Made by a program: the position numbers and the translations under genes | Notes under the pieces: model-generated | Database searches by the model: none | What the model saw: the letters and a program-made list of their open reading frames with translations, nothing else | Told to the model about the DNA's origin: nothing | From: Achatina immaculata | Taxonomy: Eukaryota; Mollusca; Gastropoda; Stylommatophora; Achatinidae | Direction: 5' to 3' | DNA length: 64,000 nucleotides | Assembly: GCA_009760885.1 (NCBI GenBank) | Contig: CM019718.1 | Coordinates: forward strand, 27,076,133 to 27,140,132 | In this document: positions 30,501 to 43,018 of the stretch, one piece after another | Numbering within the stretch: the first letter of the stretch is position 1 | Layout: the number at the start of each line of letters is the position of its first letter

Positions 30501-32530
30501 ACGCTAATCTAAAGTGATAACAAACAAACAAGAAATCTAGCCCCACTAAAAGAGTTCCTGGAAAGACTGACATTTGAAACTGAATAACCCGGGGGACCAA
30601 ATTGACAGTGTCACACGAGAATTTGATAGCCGTGCCAGGGGAGACTATAATGACCGCTGGCTACGAAGGAAACAGGGACGGAGGGTCATTTGTTGAGACA
30701 ATGATGGGGGAGGGGGAGGGTAACCAATGAAATTACTGGCTTGGCTAACATTATCTGTCTCTTTAACTTGCTCCAGGACTTTCTTATCTGAACTTCTCTT
30801 CGATCGTACATCCAACGTCTCAGAGCACTATGCCAGAAATGATTGGGATTCATATTTCAACACATTTTCTGAACTATTTTATTTATATTCATTTTCAGTC
30901 GCCCAAAGCTTAAGCATACAAATTATTCTTACGAGTTGTTCGGGGCCGCATGTCAAGTATTTTGACAGAATTTGGTCGAATAATTCGTTATTAGCTTCAA
31001 GTTACAATATTTTACGACTTTCCATGCAACCTCAGCGGCCACGTCGAGTTTGTCTCTGCCATTGTAAAAGCTCAAATCTGTTATAAGAGTAATTTCTTTA
31101 AAATTTCTTTTTTTTCCCCCTTTTTTCGTTTAATTTAAAAGTAGTTTCTGCAAAAACAGAAATATAATGGCTACGGAAAAACCGATTGCAATAAGGAGAG
31201 TTAGAAGAAGGTGCATGGCTTGCAGTCTGTGCCGAGTTTTCTAACAGAGCGGACCTCACATAGCATTCTATTAGTGTATTTCTGTGTTTGTTTTGTCATC
31301 TATGTTGTCCTTGATAAAGGCATTTTTGCCAAAATACTGGATTGTTGTTTTTCTTTTTAGCTGAAGCAGTAAATTAGAATAAGCACAGAGTGATTGGGAA
31401 AATCCGATCCTCTGGTTGTAGCTAGATCGACATTATAACTAACAGACGATATTGGAAGAAAACGATATTAGAAGCAAACGATTAGAGCAGACGATTGGGG
31501 CAGACTAGATTTTAGGAAGAAGAAACGGTTAGGACAGACATGTTAGAAGTTTTAATCAGAGTAGACGTTTTAATGATGCGACTGTGATCAATATGAAACT
31601 ATGTAGAACAGCTTGAAGTGATTTAGTCTGGTCAGCTTGACCAAGATGTTTGTGCTAGCTGTTATTGTAGTACTGTTGTGATTTATTAGGACCAGGGGTT
31701 CTAAAAATATGTGTGTGTGTGACTTTCTGTGGAAATCAGTGGCATGTTCATGACATTCAGCAGGTTGTACTTTTGTTATCATGTTGTTATATTGCTATTT
31801 GTCTGGGTGTGAATGTAGATCACTCACTTCCCATATGGCAATCTTCTGTCTTGCCGAGGGTGGAGCCTAACTGTACTTATTGTTTAACATTCTTCACCTC
31901 ATAAGTCACTTATCATTAGTACTCATGAATAAAACTTGTTGTTTACTTAACATCTTGTTAAGCGGCTACACGATGTTATCTGTAGTTTTTTTTTTAAATC
32001 GGAGATGTCAGAGGTTTTCATACTGTGCTGCTGTGATCTAAGCTGGAGTTGTGTGCCTGGATGTATTCGTTTCTCTGCGTATATCAAAGAAACAATTGCT
32101 TATGCTATCAGATTCAGCAGTCAAATTGACTGTAACTTTAAGTTATAAAGAAGTAGCATACACAGTCTCAGTGACTTGTCATCACTTAAAAATAGTGACA
32201 CTATTTCATTGGTAAACCATTTCACTGTTTATATCTTCTACTGCTAGTTTTTTTCTCTTTGCCTTTCTCTCTTTATCTCCACTTAGAGATAAGTTTTTCT
32301 TATATACCGTTATTAGTAAATAAGTTTGTGTATGATAAAGTGATAGGCTACAGGGTTGTATAGTCAGGCTCGAGAACTGTAAAGCAGTTTAGGTGAGAGA
32401 GGAAGAAAGATAGAAACAAAGAGACCGTTACGCCGCGAACCAGAGACTCTTGTGAACTGAACAACTGCCCAGCTGCGATAGGACAAAACAGTAATTTAGT
32501 ACATGAACTCATAGTTAACATGAACGGCTG
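30501..32530. other. No gene seen in about 2 kb
   Basis: Includes a stop-free plus-strand stretch of 119 codons at 30727-31086 without recognisable domains, and a run of degenerate ACGATATTAGAAG-type repeats at about 31440-31560. Near 31308-31350 is the second copy of the short GATAAAGGCATTTTTGCCAA-type motif noted at 27255. No exons or promoters could be supported. Confidence 0.4.
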
Positions 32531-32842
32531 AAGAAGAAGAAGAAGAAGAAGAAGAAGAAGAAGGAGGAGGAGGAGGAGGAGGGGAGGAGGAGGAGGAGGA
32601 TGAGAAGAAGAAGAGGAGAAGGAGGAAAAGAATTAGGAAGAAGAGGAAAAGAGGAAGCAGAAGAAGAAGGAGAAGAAGAAGAAATAAGTGGAAGAGAAGA
32701 AGGAGGAAGAAGAAGAAGAAAAAAGAAGAAGAAGAATAAGAAGGAGGAGAAGGAGGAGGAGAAGAAGAAGAAGAAGAAGAAGAAGAAGAAGGAAGAGGAA
32801 AAGAAAAAAAAGAAGAAAGAAGAGGAAAAGAAGAAGAAGAAG

Positions 32843-32874
<32 letters not shown>

Positions 32875-32900
32875 GAAGAAGACGAAGAAGAAGAAGAAAG
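32531..32900. repeat. (GAA/GGA)n polypurine tract, about 370 bp
   Basis: Nearly pure A/G strand, mainly GAA with GGA blocks, interrupted by a (TAA)n block at 32843-32872. Long GAA·TTC and mirror-symmetric purine runs can form triplex DNA. Confidence 0.95.
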
Positions 32901-33495
32901 TAATAGTTTAACCTGAATAAATCACTCATATCTTTAACATAGCCAACATTAGTTTCCACCAACCTTCTGTGTTCATCGGGCCAAAAAACAAAACAAAACA
33001 AAACAAAACAACAAAGGAAATTTTCCATCTTCACGTGGACCGCACACTTTAAAAAAATGTTCAATTTATAAACCCTATAATGGCAAAATACACAAAATTA
33101 AATTTAATATAATATATTTTCAAGCCAGCTATTGTAATTCTACAATATAAAATCATGTTGCTAGCGTTTCCAACAAATTATAGTTTTTTTGTGTGTGTTT
33201 GTTTCTTTACAAAACTACCTGAATTGGCTATCGGCCACACAAATGCTGCCCCAAGTCAGACATAATCCGCGTGCCAACTGTTGCTCTTGTGTGTTCTACG
33301 CCTCTGAGACTTGGACATTGACAAAATACGAGAAACAGAAACTGGAAGATTGACAAAATACGTGAAAGAGAAACTAGAAGCAAGGGAAATATGTTGTTTT
33401 TTTTTTTTGGGGGGGGGGCGGGGGTGGAAAGGGACTAATATCCATATAAGATATATTTTGGGCTTGAAAGACAAGAAAAGGAAGAAGTTGCAGAT
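32901..33495. other. No gene seen; AAAAC repeat and T/G runs
   Basis: An (AAAAC)n of about five units lies at 32985-33010, and a T-run followed by a G-run at 33395-33425. The rest appears unique. Confidence 0.45.
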
Positions 33496-34042
33496 CACCT
33501 CAGAGAAGTCTTCAGAGAAGTCTTCAGACAAGTCTTCAGAGAAGTCTTTGGAGAAGTTTTCAAAGAAGTCTTCATAGAAGTTTTCAAAGAAGTCTTCAAA
33601 GAAGTCTTCAGAGAAGTCTTCAAAGAAGTCTTCAGAGAAGTTTTCAAAGAAGTCTACAGAGAAGTTTTCAAAGAAGTCTTCAAAGAAGTTTTCAAAGAAG
33701 TCTTCAAAGAAGTCTTCAGAGATGTTTTCAAAGAAGTCTTCAGAGAAGTTTTCAAAGAATTCTTCAGAGAAGTTTTCAAAGAAGTCTTCAAAGAAGTTTT
33801 CAAAGAAGTCTTCAAAGAAGTCTTCAGAGAAGTTTTCAAAGAAGTCTTCAGAGAAGTCTTCAGAGAAGTTTTCAAAGAATTCTTCAGAGAAGTCTTCAGA
33901 GAAGTTTTCAAAGAAGTCTTCAGAGAAGTCTTCAGAGAAGTTTTCAAAGAAGTCTTCAGAGAAGTTTTCAAAGAAGTCTTCAGAGAAGTTTTCAAAGAAG
34001 TCTTCAAAGAAGTCTTCAGAGAAGTCTTCAGAGAAGTTTGCA
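33496..34042. repeat. 12-bp minisatellite, about 45 copies
   Basis: The unit is GAAGTCTTCAGA with GAAGTTTTCAAA as the main variant. The 12-bp period keeps several frames open on both strands (KSSEKFSKK on plus, LKTSLKTS on minus), which explains apparent long proteins here. Confidence 0.95.
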
Positions 34043-34265
34043 GAAGAATGGAGACATAATGAGAATGATCATCGTAATTACTCGGGTGTGTTGATGCGTC
34101 ATGAGAAGATAGAAGTTAAAAGAAGTTGACTATCACTGGGAAACTCTAGGGGAAAAAGAAAGAAAAGGAGACAGAGAAACATACCTGAATGGACTGATGA
34201 AGTGTAACAAGAAAAGATAAGCAGTCAGGACCATGAAAAACTGAGGAGGATGACTGCTGACATCA
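34043..34265. other. Spacer between arrays
   Basis: About 220 bp of apparently unique purine-rich sequence. Confidence 0.4.
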
Positions 34266-35075
34266 CCTTGAAGGGCACAGGATGGTTGCTAATAACTACC
34301 TGTTCGGCACAGGATGGTTGCTAATAACTACCTGGACGGCACAGGATGGTTGCTAATAACTACCTGTTCGGCACAGGATGGTTGCTAATAACTACCTGGA
34401 CCGCACAGGATGGTTGCTAATAACTACCTGTTCGGCACAGGATGGTTGCTAATAACTACCTGGACGGCACAGGATGGTTGCTAATAACTACCTGTTCGGC
34501 ACAGGATGGTTGCTAATAACTACCTGGACGGCACAGGATGGTTGCTAATAACTACCTGGACGGCACAGGATGGTTGCTAATAACTGTCTGGACAGCACAG
34601 GATGTTTGCTAACAACTGTCTGGACGGCATAGGATGATTGCTAATAACTACCTGGACGGCACATGATGATTGCTAACATCTCCCTGAAGGGCAAAGAATG
34701 ATTGCTAACATCTCCCTGAAGGGCAAAATAATGATTGCTAACATCTCCCTGAAGGGAACAGAATGATTACAAACACCTTCCTTGGCGGCACATGATGATT
34801 GCTAACACCTCCCTTGATGTCACAGAATGATTACAAACACCTTCCTTGACGACACAGGTTGATTACAAACACCTTCCTTGACGACACAGGGTGATTACAA
34901 ACACTTCCCTTGACGACACAGGATGATTACAAACAGCTCTTTTGACGGCACAGGATGATTACAAACACCTCCCTTGACGACACAGGATGATTACAAACAC
35001 CTTCCTTCACGGCACAGGATGACTGATAAGACCTCCATGAATGGCACAGGATGATTACTAACGCATCCCTGTATA
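34266..35075. repeat. 32-bp minisatellite, about 25 copies
   Basis: The unit is GGCACAGGATGGTTGCTAAT followed by AACTACCTGTTC. The first ten copies alternate TTC/GAC endings, a 64-bp higher-order pattern. From about 34620 the unit drifts to GATTACAAACACCTTCCTTG and related forms. Confidence 0.95.
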
Positions 35076-35195
35076 ATATTGTTGGATTCTGAACTATTAT
35101 AATATTGATGACGAAGTGTTTTCTATTGAATTTACTGTAGTCTTTATATTTCTTTTATGTGATATATCCCTCTTCAGAAAGTAAAACAACTAAAG

Positions 35196-35612
35196 AATCT
35201 GTGGAGAGGAGCAGACAGAACAAAAAATAAGATTTTTAAGGGCATGCCTTTGAATATAAATGCTACAGAAGAGTTCTTCAAATATCATCGACACAAAAAA
35301 GAACAAATATATCCATACTACAAGAGCTTAATATTGAAGAAGGCTGGCTAGTAAAGAATATTAAACAGAGTAAAACTTTGATATTTTGGACACATTAAAC
35401 GTTATGATAATCTAGAGAAAACAGTCTTGGAAGGGTACATCATGGGAAAAAGAAAGAGAGGAAGACCGAGGAGAAGATGGCAGCAAGATATCGTTGATGA
35501 TCTGCAAATGGATGCAGCAGCAGCAGGCCATCTTGCTCACAACCGAGAGGCCTACAGGAGTGCTGTTAGGGAGGCAAAGTTCCCCAAGAGACATGCAAAT
35601 AAATGAATGAAT
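35196..35612 (+). pseudogene. LINE family D fragment, copy with conserved 5' boundary
   Basis: Starts with the shared boundary AATCTGTGGAGAGGAGCAGA. An internal deletion removes the TYACETWTLNKTAEKH part seen in other copies, giving LWRGADRT then KEQIYPYYKSLILKK. It continues DNLEKTVLEGYIMGKRKRGR, PRRRWQQDIVDDLQMDAAAA and EAKFPKRHANK before a stop and an AATGAATGAATGAATGA tail. Frameshifts are present. Confidence 0.85.
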
Positions 35613-36480
35613 GAATGATAGGCTGACTTTTTCTCAGTTCTGTTTTAGGCTGTGGCCGCGACAACATTTGGTATTCCTTGTCACTTATTAATACACCTTA
35701 CTACTACTCCTTCAAAACTGCATGCCTGGCTTATATATCGTAAGTCAGTTGTCCAATATAACACATCTCTAAATCTTTCCATTAGTCAGCTGGTTGACTA
35801 CATACTGCTTGGACTTCGGAATAAATCGATCCACTCCCTTTGGTCATCTTGTTGGTCCGCTGGACTATTCATATGTGGAAATTGCGTCCTAAGATTAACA
35901 CATATGCCTCACCTGTCAGTAAGTCGGTTGCATCAAAACCCTCTATTCAATTTTCTCGCATGGGGTAAACTCTTCTCATCCAGTATCAGGTGTTAGAGAT
36001 ACCCGTGGGGGATATCTGTTTACACAGTGTCCGTCTGTTTGTCACCACAGTGTTTATTTAATCATTCAGTTTAGTCCTCTCAGGACCATTATAATCTGGG
36101 TGTATCTGTTTACTCTGTCCTTCCCTCGGCGTCATATGTCTAGTACTTGTGTTTTATCTACGTAATTCTGTCGTAATAATGCTAATACCAAGGGAATGTT
36201 CCTCTTTCACCGGTTCTCAAATTTCCATCGTTTGTTACCTAACTTTCTACTTATCAATAATAATCAAAACTGTAACGAAAATGATAATAGAAACAATAAT
36301 AGTGTTAATAACATTATTAACAATAATAATATCATAATATACAAGGCTACTACAATAATACTGCAAAGATAACTTACAAAGCATTATGTTCTACTTGGGC
36401 GGCATAGGATAATTGAAAGAATCTTTTTCTTCTATATACAATATGAAGTAAAACTTTCCTCACAGTAGGTGAGCAGTATT
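35613..36480. other. No gene seen
   Basis: Contains a stop-free plus-strand run of 114 codons (35652-35996) with no recognised domain, and AT-rich AATAAT sequence at 36240-36360. Confidence 0.4.
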
Positions 36481-36499
36481 GACAATCCAAAACACAATG

Positions 36500-36970
36500 C
36501 CACTGTCCAGTGTCTAATTTTTCTTTGTCAAAGTACCCACTGTCAGTTTGTCGTGTCCTGTCGTCCATGTCTAGTATCTAAATGTCAAACGGCCCAGTGT
36601 CCAGTTGTTCAGTGTCAAATTGCCCCTGCTAAACTGCCCAGTGTAAGATTGTCCAATGTCTAGTTGTCTAGTGTCTTATTGTCTAGTATCACATTCCCCA
36701 GTGTCAAATTGTATAATGTCTAATTTCCAGTACCTCATTACTCAGTGTCTCATTATCTAGTATCAAACTGATCAGTGTCTAATTGTGTAGTATCAAACTG
36801 ACCAGTGTCTACGTGTCTAGTATCAAACTGATCAGTGTCTAATTGTCCAGCACCACGCACTGACCCGTGCGTATTGTCCAGTGTCTCATTGTTTGGGTGC
36901 ATTTGACCAACGTCTAATTGTCCGATGTCTAACTTTCTCGTATCTCGTTGTCTGTTACCACACTTCTCAG
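36500..36970. repeat. Degenerate minisatellite, about 17-bp base unit
   Basis: CAGTGTCTAATTGTCTA-type units recur with heavy drift. A 33-bp double unit (GTATCAAACTGATCAGTGTC) is clearest at 36760-36840. Confidence 0.8.
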
Positions 36971-38714
36971 GTGTCTAATTATCTGTAACCAAATCCTTAT
37001 ACATCTATACAGATGTACAATTCTTTTTGAAGATCCAGCCTCCAACAGCAAGGTTGGAGTGTCAAACCCTGCAGATAAGGAAAACTGAAATGAAACTGGA
37101 CTACTCCAGAAAGGCCAACAATGAAATCATATAGGAGAGGACGGTCACGTGTGGTACGGGGCGAATCCCTCATGGCCACAATCTTGTTTGTAGCCCCGTG
37201 TACGAGCTGCGAAGTGCCTTAAAGTACTGTTGGAAATCTGAGACGAGATCAGAGATCAATATCCGAGCGCGCCTGGGATGTGGTGTGGTTCGTTTTACAC
37301 TGGCTTCTCTAATCACTGAGTCATCACCGATAGCTCTTTGTAGTTACAGTTCTTGGCTACCGTATTCAACCCAGTAAACGCCAAACCTTGTTTGATTCCG
37401 ATTATGAAATATTGCTGTGAATTTATTGTTGAATTTTTTTTTTCGTTTCTAGATCGCCATCGCCACCACCACCACCACCACCATGTAGATGGAGCCTGAT
37501 TAAGAAGTACTACACTTAAGTTGCTTTTCAGCTCCAGCTGGAGTCTGAGAGTGTAGCATGGCCTTGCAAGTAATGATTATAGTTGTTATTATTAATATTA
37601 TTATTATTATTAATTAATATTATTACGAAAATATACTGTAAACAAAATAGTAACATCGAATAGCGACAGAGAAAAGTAGGTAGGAAAGGCAGAGAAAGGT
37701 ATAAAACTTCCATGACACTAGAACAAGACGCGGACAAAAGTAAACAGTGGAAACAGTGAATAGAAAAAGACGAGACTCAGTGACGCTCAGATATAGGTAA
37801 TACAAAGGTAGAACGCTAGAAAGTAGGATGGTCCAGTGATAACAAAACTGTGACTGGACGTTGACAAGTGTAAACAAAATAGAAAAGACATACAGAAAAG
37901 GCAGACATAATGAAAAGCAAGGACACAATAAAACCTCCGAAGAGCAAGATAATGGCATAGGTAAATAACAATTGTATAGATGGAAGTGATGCAGATGACA
38001 CGCATGACAACTATTAGCGTTAGGACGCTATTGCACACGGTTTTTAAATAAAGGAGTAGACGACTCCTCCAGCTGCCATTTAAATATTTAGAGGCAAGGC
38101 CTATTGGACAGTTGACTTACAAGAGATAAGTCACGGGGCAGTTTGAATGACAGACAATCAGAACGCTCATGAGAACCAGTGGACATCTGGAGGATGGAGA
38201 CAAAATACTTACTGGTTAATCCATCAAGCTGGACTTGAAGATAAAAAGGCGAGCGGAGAGACAGGAGAGGACCAAGAAGTGTGGAAGTAGAGGAGAGGAG
38301 ACAGAGGAGGGAGCCCAAAGACGGAGGAACAAGGACGGCCAGTGAATAGAGACCAGTCCAGGCAAGAGAAGAAGAGAAGGACAGACAGTCAGAGAAGAAC
38401 AGCAGAAGGAGAACAAACACCAGAGAAGACACGAGAGAGAAAGAAGACGTAGGTAACGACAGATGGAACAGATGGACAATTAGAGCAATAGATACTGAGG
38501 AAAAACAGTTTTGAAGAAGTAGTTTTAGGACAGACTGAAGATGTGATTCAAGTGATTAAGAAGATTTGTTACTTTGAAAACTTTGAATAAAGTGATTCAG
38601 ACGAGGAATTAGTTGACCACGTTCGACGGATCTAATATAATACAGAGTTTAGAATTGTCCTCGTATCATGTGCGTAGTATTCTGCAGTTTAGAATATTGA
38701 GAAATGCTGTATTG
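36971..38714. other. No gene seen in about 1.7 kb
   Basis: Holds a (CAC)n of five units near 37465, an ATT-rich stretch at 37585-37625 and a purine-rich, GACAGAGAAGG-type region at 38220-38470. Long minus-strand frames here reflect the biased composition. Confidence 0.4.
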
Positions 38715-38724
38715 TAGAATATGA

Positions 38725-39220
38725 ATCATTCATTCATTCATTTGCATGTCCCTTGCAGAACTTTGCCTCCCAAACAGCTCTCCTGTAGGCCTCTCGGTTG
38801 TGAGCAAGATGGCCTGCTGCTGTTGCATCCATTTCCAGATCGTCAACGATGTCTTGCAGCCATCTTCGTCTTGGTCTTCCTCTTTTTCTTTTTCCCTTTA
38901 TGTATCCTTCCAATACGGTCTTCTCTAAATTATCATGACGTTTAATGTGTCCAAAATATTTCAGTTTTCTCTCTTTAATCCTCTTCACTAGCCAGCCTTC
39001 TTCAATATTAAGCTCTTGTAGTATAGATATATTTGTTCTTTTTTGTGTCCACGATATTTGGAGAACTCTTCTGTAGCATTTACGTTCAAAGGCATTTATG
39101 TGTTTCTCAGCTGTTTTGTTAAGTGTCCAGGTCTCACAGGCATATGTTACTATGGGAAAGATGCATGCCCTTAAAAATCTTATTTTTGTGGTTCTGTCTG
39201 CTCCTCTCCACAGATTATGA
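38725..39220 (-). pseudogene. LINE family D fragment with target-site duplication
   Basis: The best preserved D copy, open over most of its length: LWRGADRTTKIRFLRACIFP, IVTYACETWTLNKTAEKHIN, AFERKCYRRVLQISWTQKRT, then KERKLKYFGHIKRHDNLEKT, VLEGYIKGKRKRGRPRRRWL and EAKFCKGHANE-stop. The stop is the first unit of an (ATGA)n tail. TAGAATATGA flanks it exactly at 38715-38724 and 39221-39230. It holds only the domain after the reverse transcriptase, so it needed an enzyme supplied in trans. Confidence 0.9.
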
Positions 39221-39520
39221 TAGAATATGATAGAGTTTGATATTGTGAACAAATGATTAAGTGATTCAATCCAAGTGATGTTGTAGACAATACATCTTGA
39301 ACTTATTTGTCAGAATTAAATAATGGAAGAAAATTTCACCGGACTTGCTCTGATCTAGTGAAATGGTAAAGTTTTACGAAACATGTGATGTGTTAGACAA
39401 AAAGCATCTTTAAGCTTCAGTTCTATAATGTGCAAATATTCTGAAATATGTGATTCAATGTTATAAGAGGAATAGTGGTCATAACCGGCTCTCAGTTCGA
39501 CAAGGCACTGCGCCACAGTT
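39221..39520. other. No gene seen
   Basis: Begins with the right target-site copy and short TATGATAGA echoes; otherwise unremarkable. Confidence 0.4.
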
Positions 39521-39990
39521 CTAGGGAGAGAGAAGAAGAAAAAGAAGGAAAAGGAGGAGGAGGATGACAAAGAAGAAGAATAAGAAGGGAAAGGAGGAGG
39601 AGGATGACAAAGAAGAAGAAAAAGAAGGAAAAGGAGGAGGAGGATGACAAAGAAGAAGAAAAAGAAGGAAAAGGAGGAGGAGGATGACAAAGAAGAAGGA
39701 AAAGGAGGAGGAGGATGAGGAAAGGAGAAGAAGAAGAAGAAGAATGAAGAGAATGAGGAAGAAGAAGAAAGAGGAGAAGAAGATAGAAGAAAAGAGGAAA
39801 GGAGAAGAATAAAGAAGAAGAAGAAGAAGAAGTAACCGGAAAGAGCAAGAAGAAAAAGAAAAATAACAAGCAGAAGAAGAAGAAGAGGAAGAAGAAGAAG
39901 GAGGAGGAGGAAAGAAGAAGAAACAGAAGCAGAAAAAGAGGAAAAGAGGAGGAAGAGAAGAAGAAGAAGAAGCGAAGAAGAAGAAGAAGA
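39521..39990. repeat. Polypurine (GAA/GGA)n tract with 40-bp units
   Basis: AGGATGACAA recurs at 39561, 39601, 39641 and 39681, an exact 40-bp period inside about 470 bp of nearly pure A/G. Frames through it on either strand are artefacts. Confidence 0.95.
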
Positions 39991-40430
39991 TAACGTTCAT
40001 TTTAAAACAAACTTATTACTAATCATAATCTTGAAAAAAAAATAGTGTAACTTGTTTATCCCGTTTAAATTTCAGAAATGAAATGACAGTACATAAAATG
40101 ACGAAATAACATTTCAACGAAACAAAACTGAAGCAGAACTGGCACAAGAGCCCGGCGTTAGCTTGGGCAGTGACACTTTCTACACAGCTGGATTATTTCA
40201 CTATATTTCTTCTAAATCTTTGTTTCTCTCTACAAACAGATTATTCGCTCATTCTTCTTCGTTCTTTCTTTCTATCTCTAACCGTCATGTTTTAATATCT
40301 CGATTAGCCTAATGTAGAGTGTCTGGAACAGAGAAACAGACGTACGGAGATGGAGAGAAAGTAAGATGGGCGGACATGATAGCCCAGTTATTCACACTTT
40401 GAAAATAACGTTCCTTCTGTTTCTATTTTC
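39991..40430. other. No gene seen
   Basis: AT-rich, apparently unique sequence between two strongly strand-asymmetric arrays. Confidence 0.4.
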
Positions 40431-42170
40431 TTATCTTTCCGTCTCTTTCTTACCCTCTCTTTTTCCCTGTTTCTCTTATCCCCTCTCTTCCTTGTCTCTC
40501 TTATCCCCTCTCTTTCACTTTCTCTCTTACCCCCTCTCTTTCACTTTCTCTCTTACCTTCTCTCTTTCCCTGTCTCTCTTACTCCCCCTCTTTCACTTTC
40601 TCTCTTACTCCCCCTCTTTCACTTTCTCTCTTACCCCTTCTCTTTCACTTTCTCTATTACTCCCTCTCTTTCCCTGTCTCTCTTAACCCCTCTCTTTCAC
40701 TTTCTCTCTTACTCCCTCTCTTTCCCTGTCTCTCTTACCTCCTCTCTTTCACTTTCTCTCTTACACCCTCTCTTTCCCTGTCTCTCTTACCCCTTCTCTT
40801 TCCCTGTCTCTCTTAACCCCTCTCTTTCACTTTCTCTCTTACACCCTCTCTTTCCCTGTCTCTCTTACCCCCTCTCTTTCACTTTCTCTCTTACACCCTC
40901 TCTTTTCCTGTCTCTCTTACCCCTTCTCTTTCACTTTCTCTCTTACTTCCTCTCTTTCCCTGTCTCTCTTACCCCTTCTCTTTCACTTTCTCTCTTACCC
41001 CTTCTCTTTCACTTTCTCTCTTACCTCCTCTCTTTCACTTTCTCTCTTACTCCCTCTCTTTCCCTGTCTCTCTTACTCCCCCTCTTTCACTTTCTCTCTT
41101 ACCCCTTCTCTTTCACTTTCTCTCTTACTCCCTCTCTTTCCCTGTCTCTCTTACCTCCTCCCTTTCACTTTCTCTCTTACCCCCTCTCTTTCACTTTCTC
41201 TCTTACCCCTTCTCTTTCACTTTCTCTCTTACCTTCTCTCTTTCCCTGTCTCTCTTACTCCCCTTCTTTCACTTTCTATCTTACCCCTTCTCTTTCACTT
41301 TCTCTCTTACCCCTTCTCTTTCCCTGTCTCTCTTACCTCCTCTCTTTCACTTTCTCTCTTACCCCTTCTCTTTCCCTGTCTCTCTTACCTCCTCTCTTTC
41401 ACTTTCTCTCTTACTCCCTCTCTTTCCCTGTCTCTCTTACTCCCCCTCTTTCACTTTCTCTCTTACCCCTTCTCTTTCACTTTCTCTCTTACTCCCTCTC
41501 TTTCCCTGTCTCTCTTACCTCCTCCCTTTCACTTTCTCTCTTACCCCCTCTCTTTCACTTTCTCTCTTACCCCTTCTCTTTCACTTTCTCTCTTACCTTC
41601 TCTCTTTCCCTGTCTCTCTTACTCCCCTTCTTTCACTTTCTATCTTACCCCTTCTCTTTCACTTTCTCTCTTACCCCTTCTCTTTCCCTGTCTCTCTTAC
41701 CTCCTCTCTTTCACTTTCTCTCTTACCCCTTCTCTTTCCCTGTCTCTCTTACCTCCTCTCTTTCACTTTCTCTCTTACCCATTCTCTCTTTCCCTGTCTC
41801 TCTTACTCCCTCTCTTTCCCTGTCTCTCTTACCCCCTCTCTTTTTGCTCTCTCTTACCCCCTCTCTTATCCCCTCTCTTACCATCCTCTCTCTTACCTCC
41901 CTCTCTCTTACCCCCTCCTCTTACCCCTCTCTCTTACCCACTCACTCTTACCCACTCTCTCTTACCCCTCTCTCTCTTCCCCCCTCTCTTCCCCCCTCTC
42001 TTCCCCCCTCTCTTTACCTTTCTCTTACCCCCTCTCTTTTCCTCTCTTTCTCTTACCCACCTCTTTTCCTCTCTCCCTTATCCACTCTCTTTTCCCCCTT
42101 CTCTCTCTTACCCTCTCTCTTTTCCTCTCTGTCTTACCCCCTCTCTTTCCCTCTCTCTCTCTCTCTTTCT
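40431..42170. repeat. Polypyrimidine minisatellite, about 1.7 kb
   Basis: Alternating units CTCTTTCACTTTCTCTCTTA and CTCTTTCCCTGTCTCTCTTA (about 26-27 bp, with CCCC or TCC between). The rare marker ACTTTCTATCTTACCCC occurs at 41271 and 41635 with the same variants around it, so a block of about 364 bp was duplicated. From 41850 it decays to short CTCTTACCC units. Confidence 0.95.
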
Positions 42171-42320
42171 TGTATCCACTCTCTCACGTACACATATATG
42201 GCTCTCAGACATCCTAAACTGACAGAGAAGATATGAGACCACACAAAGGCCAGGCTGACAGCAAATAGTCACATATGGACAGTTTCGTAGATTCATTTTT
42301 CTCTCTGTTCCCTTCCCCCT

Positions 42321-42363
<43 letters not shown>
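42171..42363. other. Spacer with (CT)n
   Basis: Unique sequence followed by a (CT)n tract at 42324-42363. Confidence 0.6.
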
Positions 42364-42366
<3 letters not shown>

Positions 42367-42446
42367 AGGGCAGAATGTCAGACGGGCCTGCGTGCCCAAT
42401 TCTTAACCCTTTTGAAATAAAGATCAAATCAATCAATCAATCTCTC
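42364..42446 (+). mobile_element. CR1-like 3' terminal module, copy 2 (very short)
   Basis: AAGGGCAGAATGTCAGACGG, then GCCTGCGTGCCCAATTCTTA, TGAAATAAAGATC and (AATC)n. It matches the ends of the copies at 56770-56858 and 63683-63775. It retains only the last 80 bp, including the AATAAA box. Confidence 0.85.
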
Positions 42447-42984
42447 TCTGTCTCCTTCCCACACAAACACCTGGTCCTCAGACAACCTAAACTGAGGCAA
42501 CCACTTGAACCATAGGCTTATTACATTTGATCAAGACCCTTCTCTCACCTTTAAATGCACCCGAGAAACAAACTGTTTCATTCCACATGATCTATTTCAC
42601 TATGACATTTCTTTTTGACCTCCTGTTGTTGAATGTCAGTGATCAGGCACGAAGTCATGTCTGTGTATTCTCTGAAACATGAGAAAAGTCAAGAAATTTG
42701 AATCATCGTTATCATATTTCATTCACATCTTCATTATCGCGTAGAAGACCAATCTGAACGACCCCAGGACATTCGTAATGGAGTCTCGCTGTACTCACTG
42801 AGCAGTAAAATCTCGCGTTATTTGCGCTACGATTAGGCGTGAAATAGCGAGACTTTGAATTTAACTTCTCCGCCTCTTTTTGAAACTTGGCCAAAGCGAG
42901 AACTTTACAGTTTCACTGTGTCTGATTGGATAAGCTGAGCACGTGATGGGTTATTCCTGTTCCGCGTCCCTAGTCAAACTGATC

Positions 42985-43018
<34 letters not shown>

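Noticed and set aside
32600..33064. Lys/Glu-rich and Leu-rich frames across the purine tract
   Set aside because: Direct consequence of (GAA/GGA)n composition on either strand. The same applies at 39355-40000 and 50959-51207.
35652..35996. 114-codon plus-strand frame as a host gene
   Set aside because: No recognised domain, no splice or promoter context, and a length within chance for AT-balanced DNA of this size.
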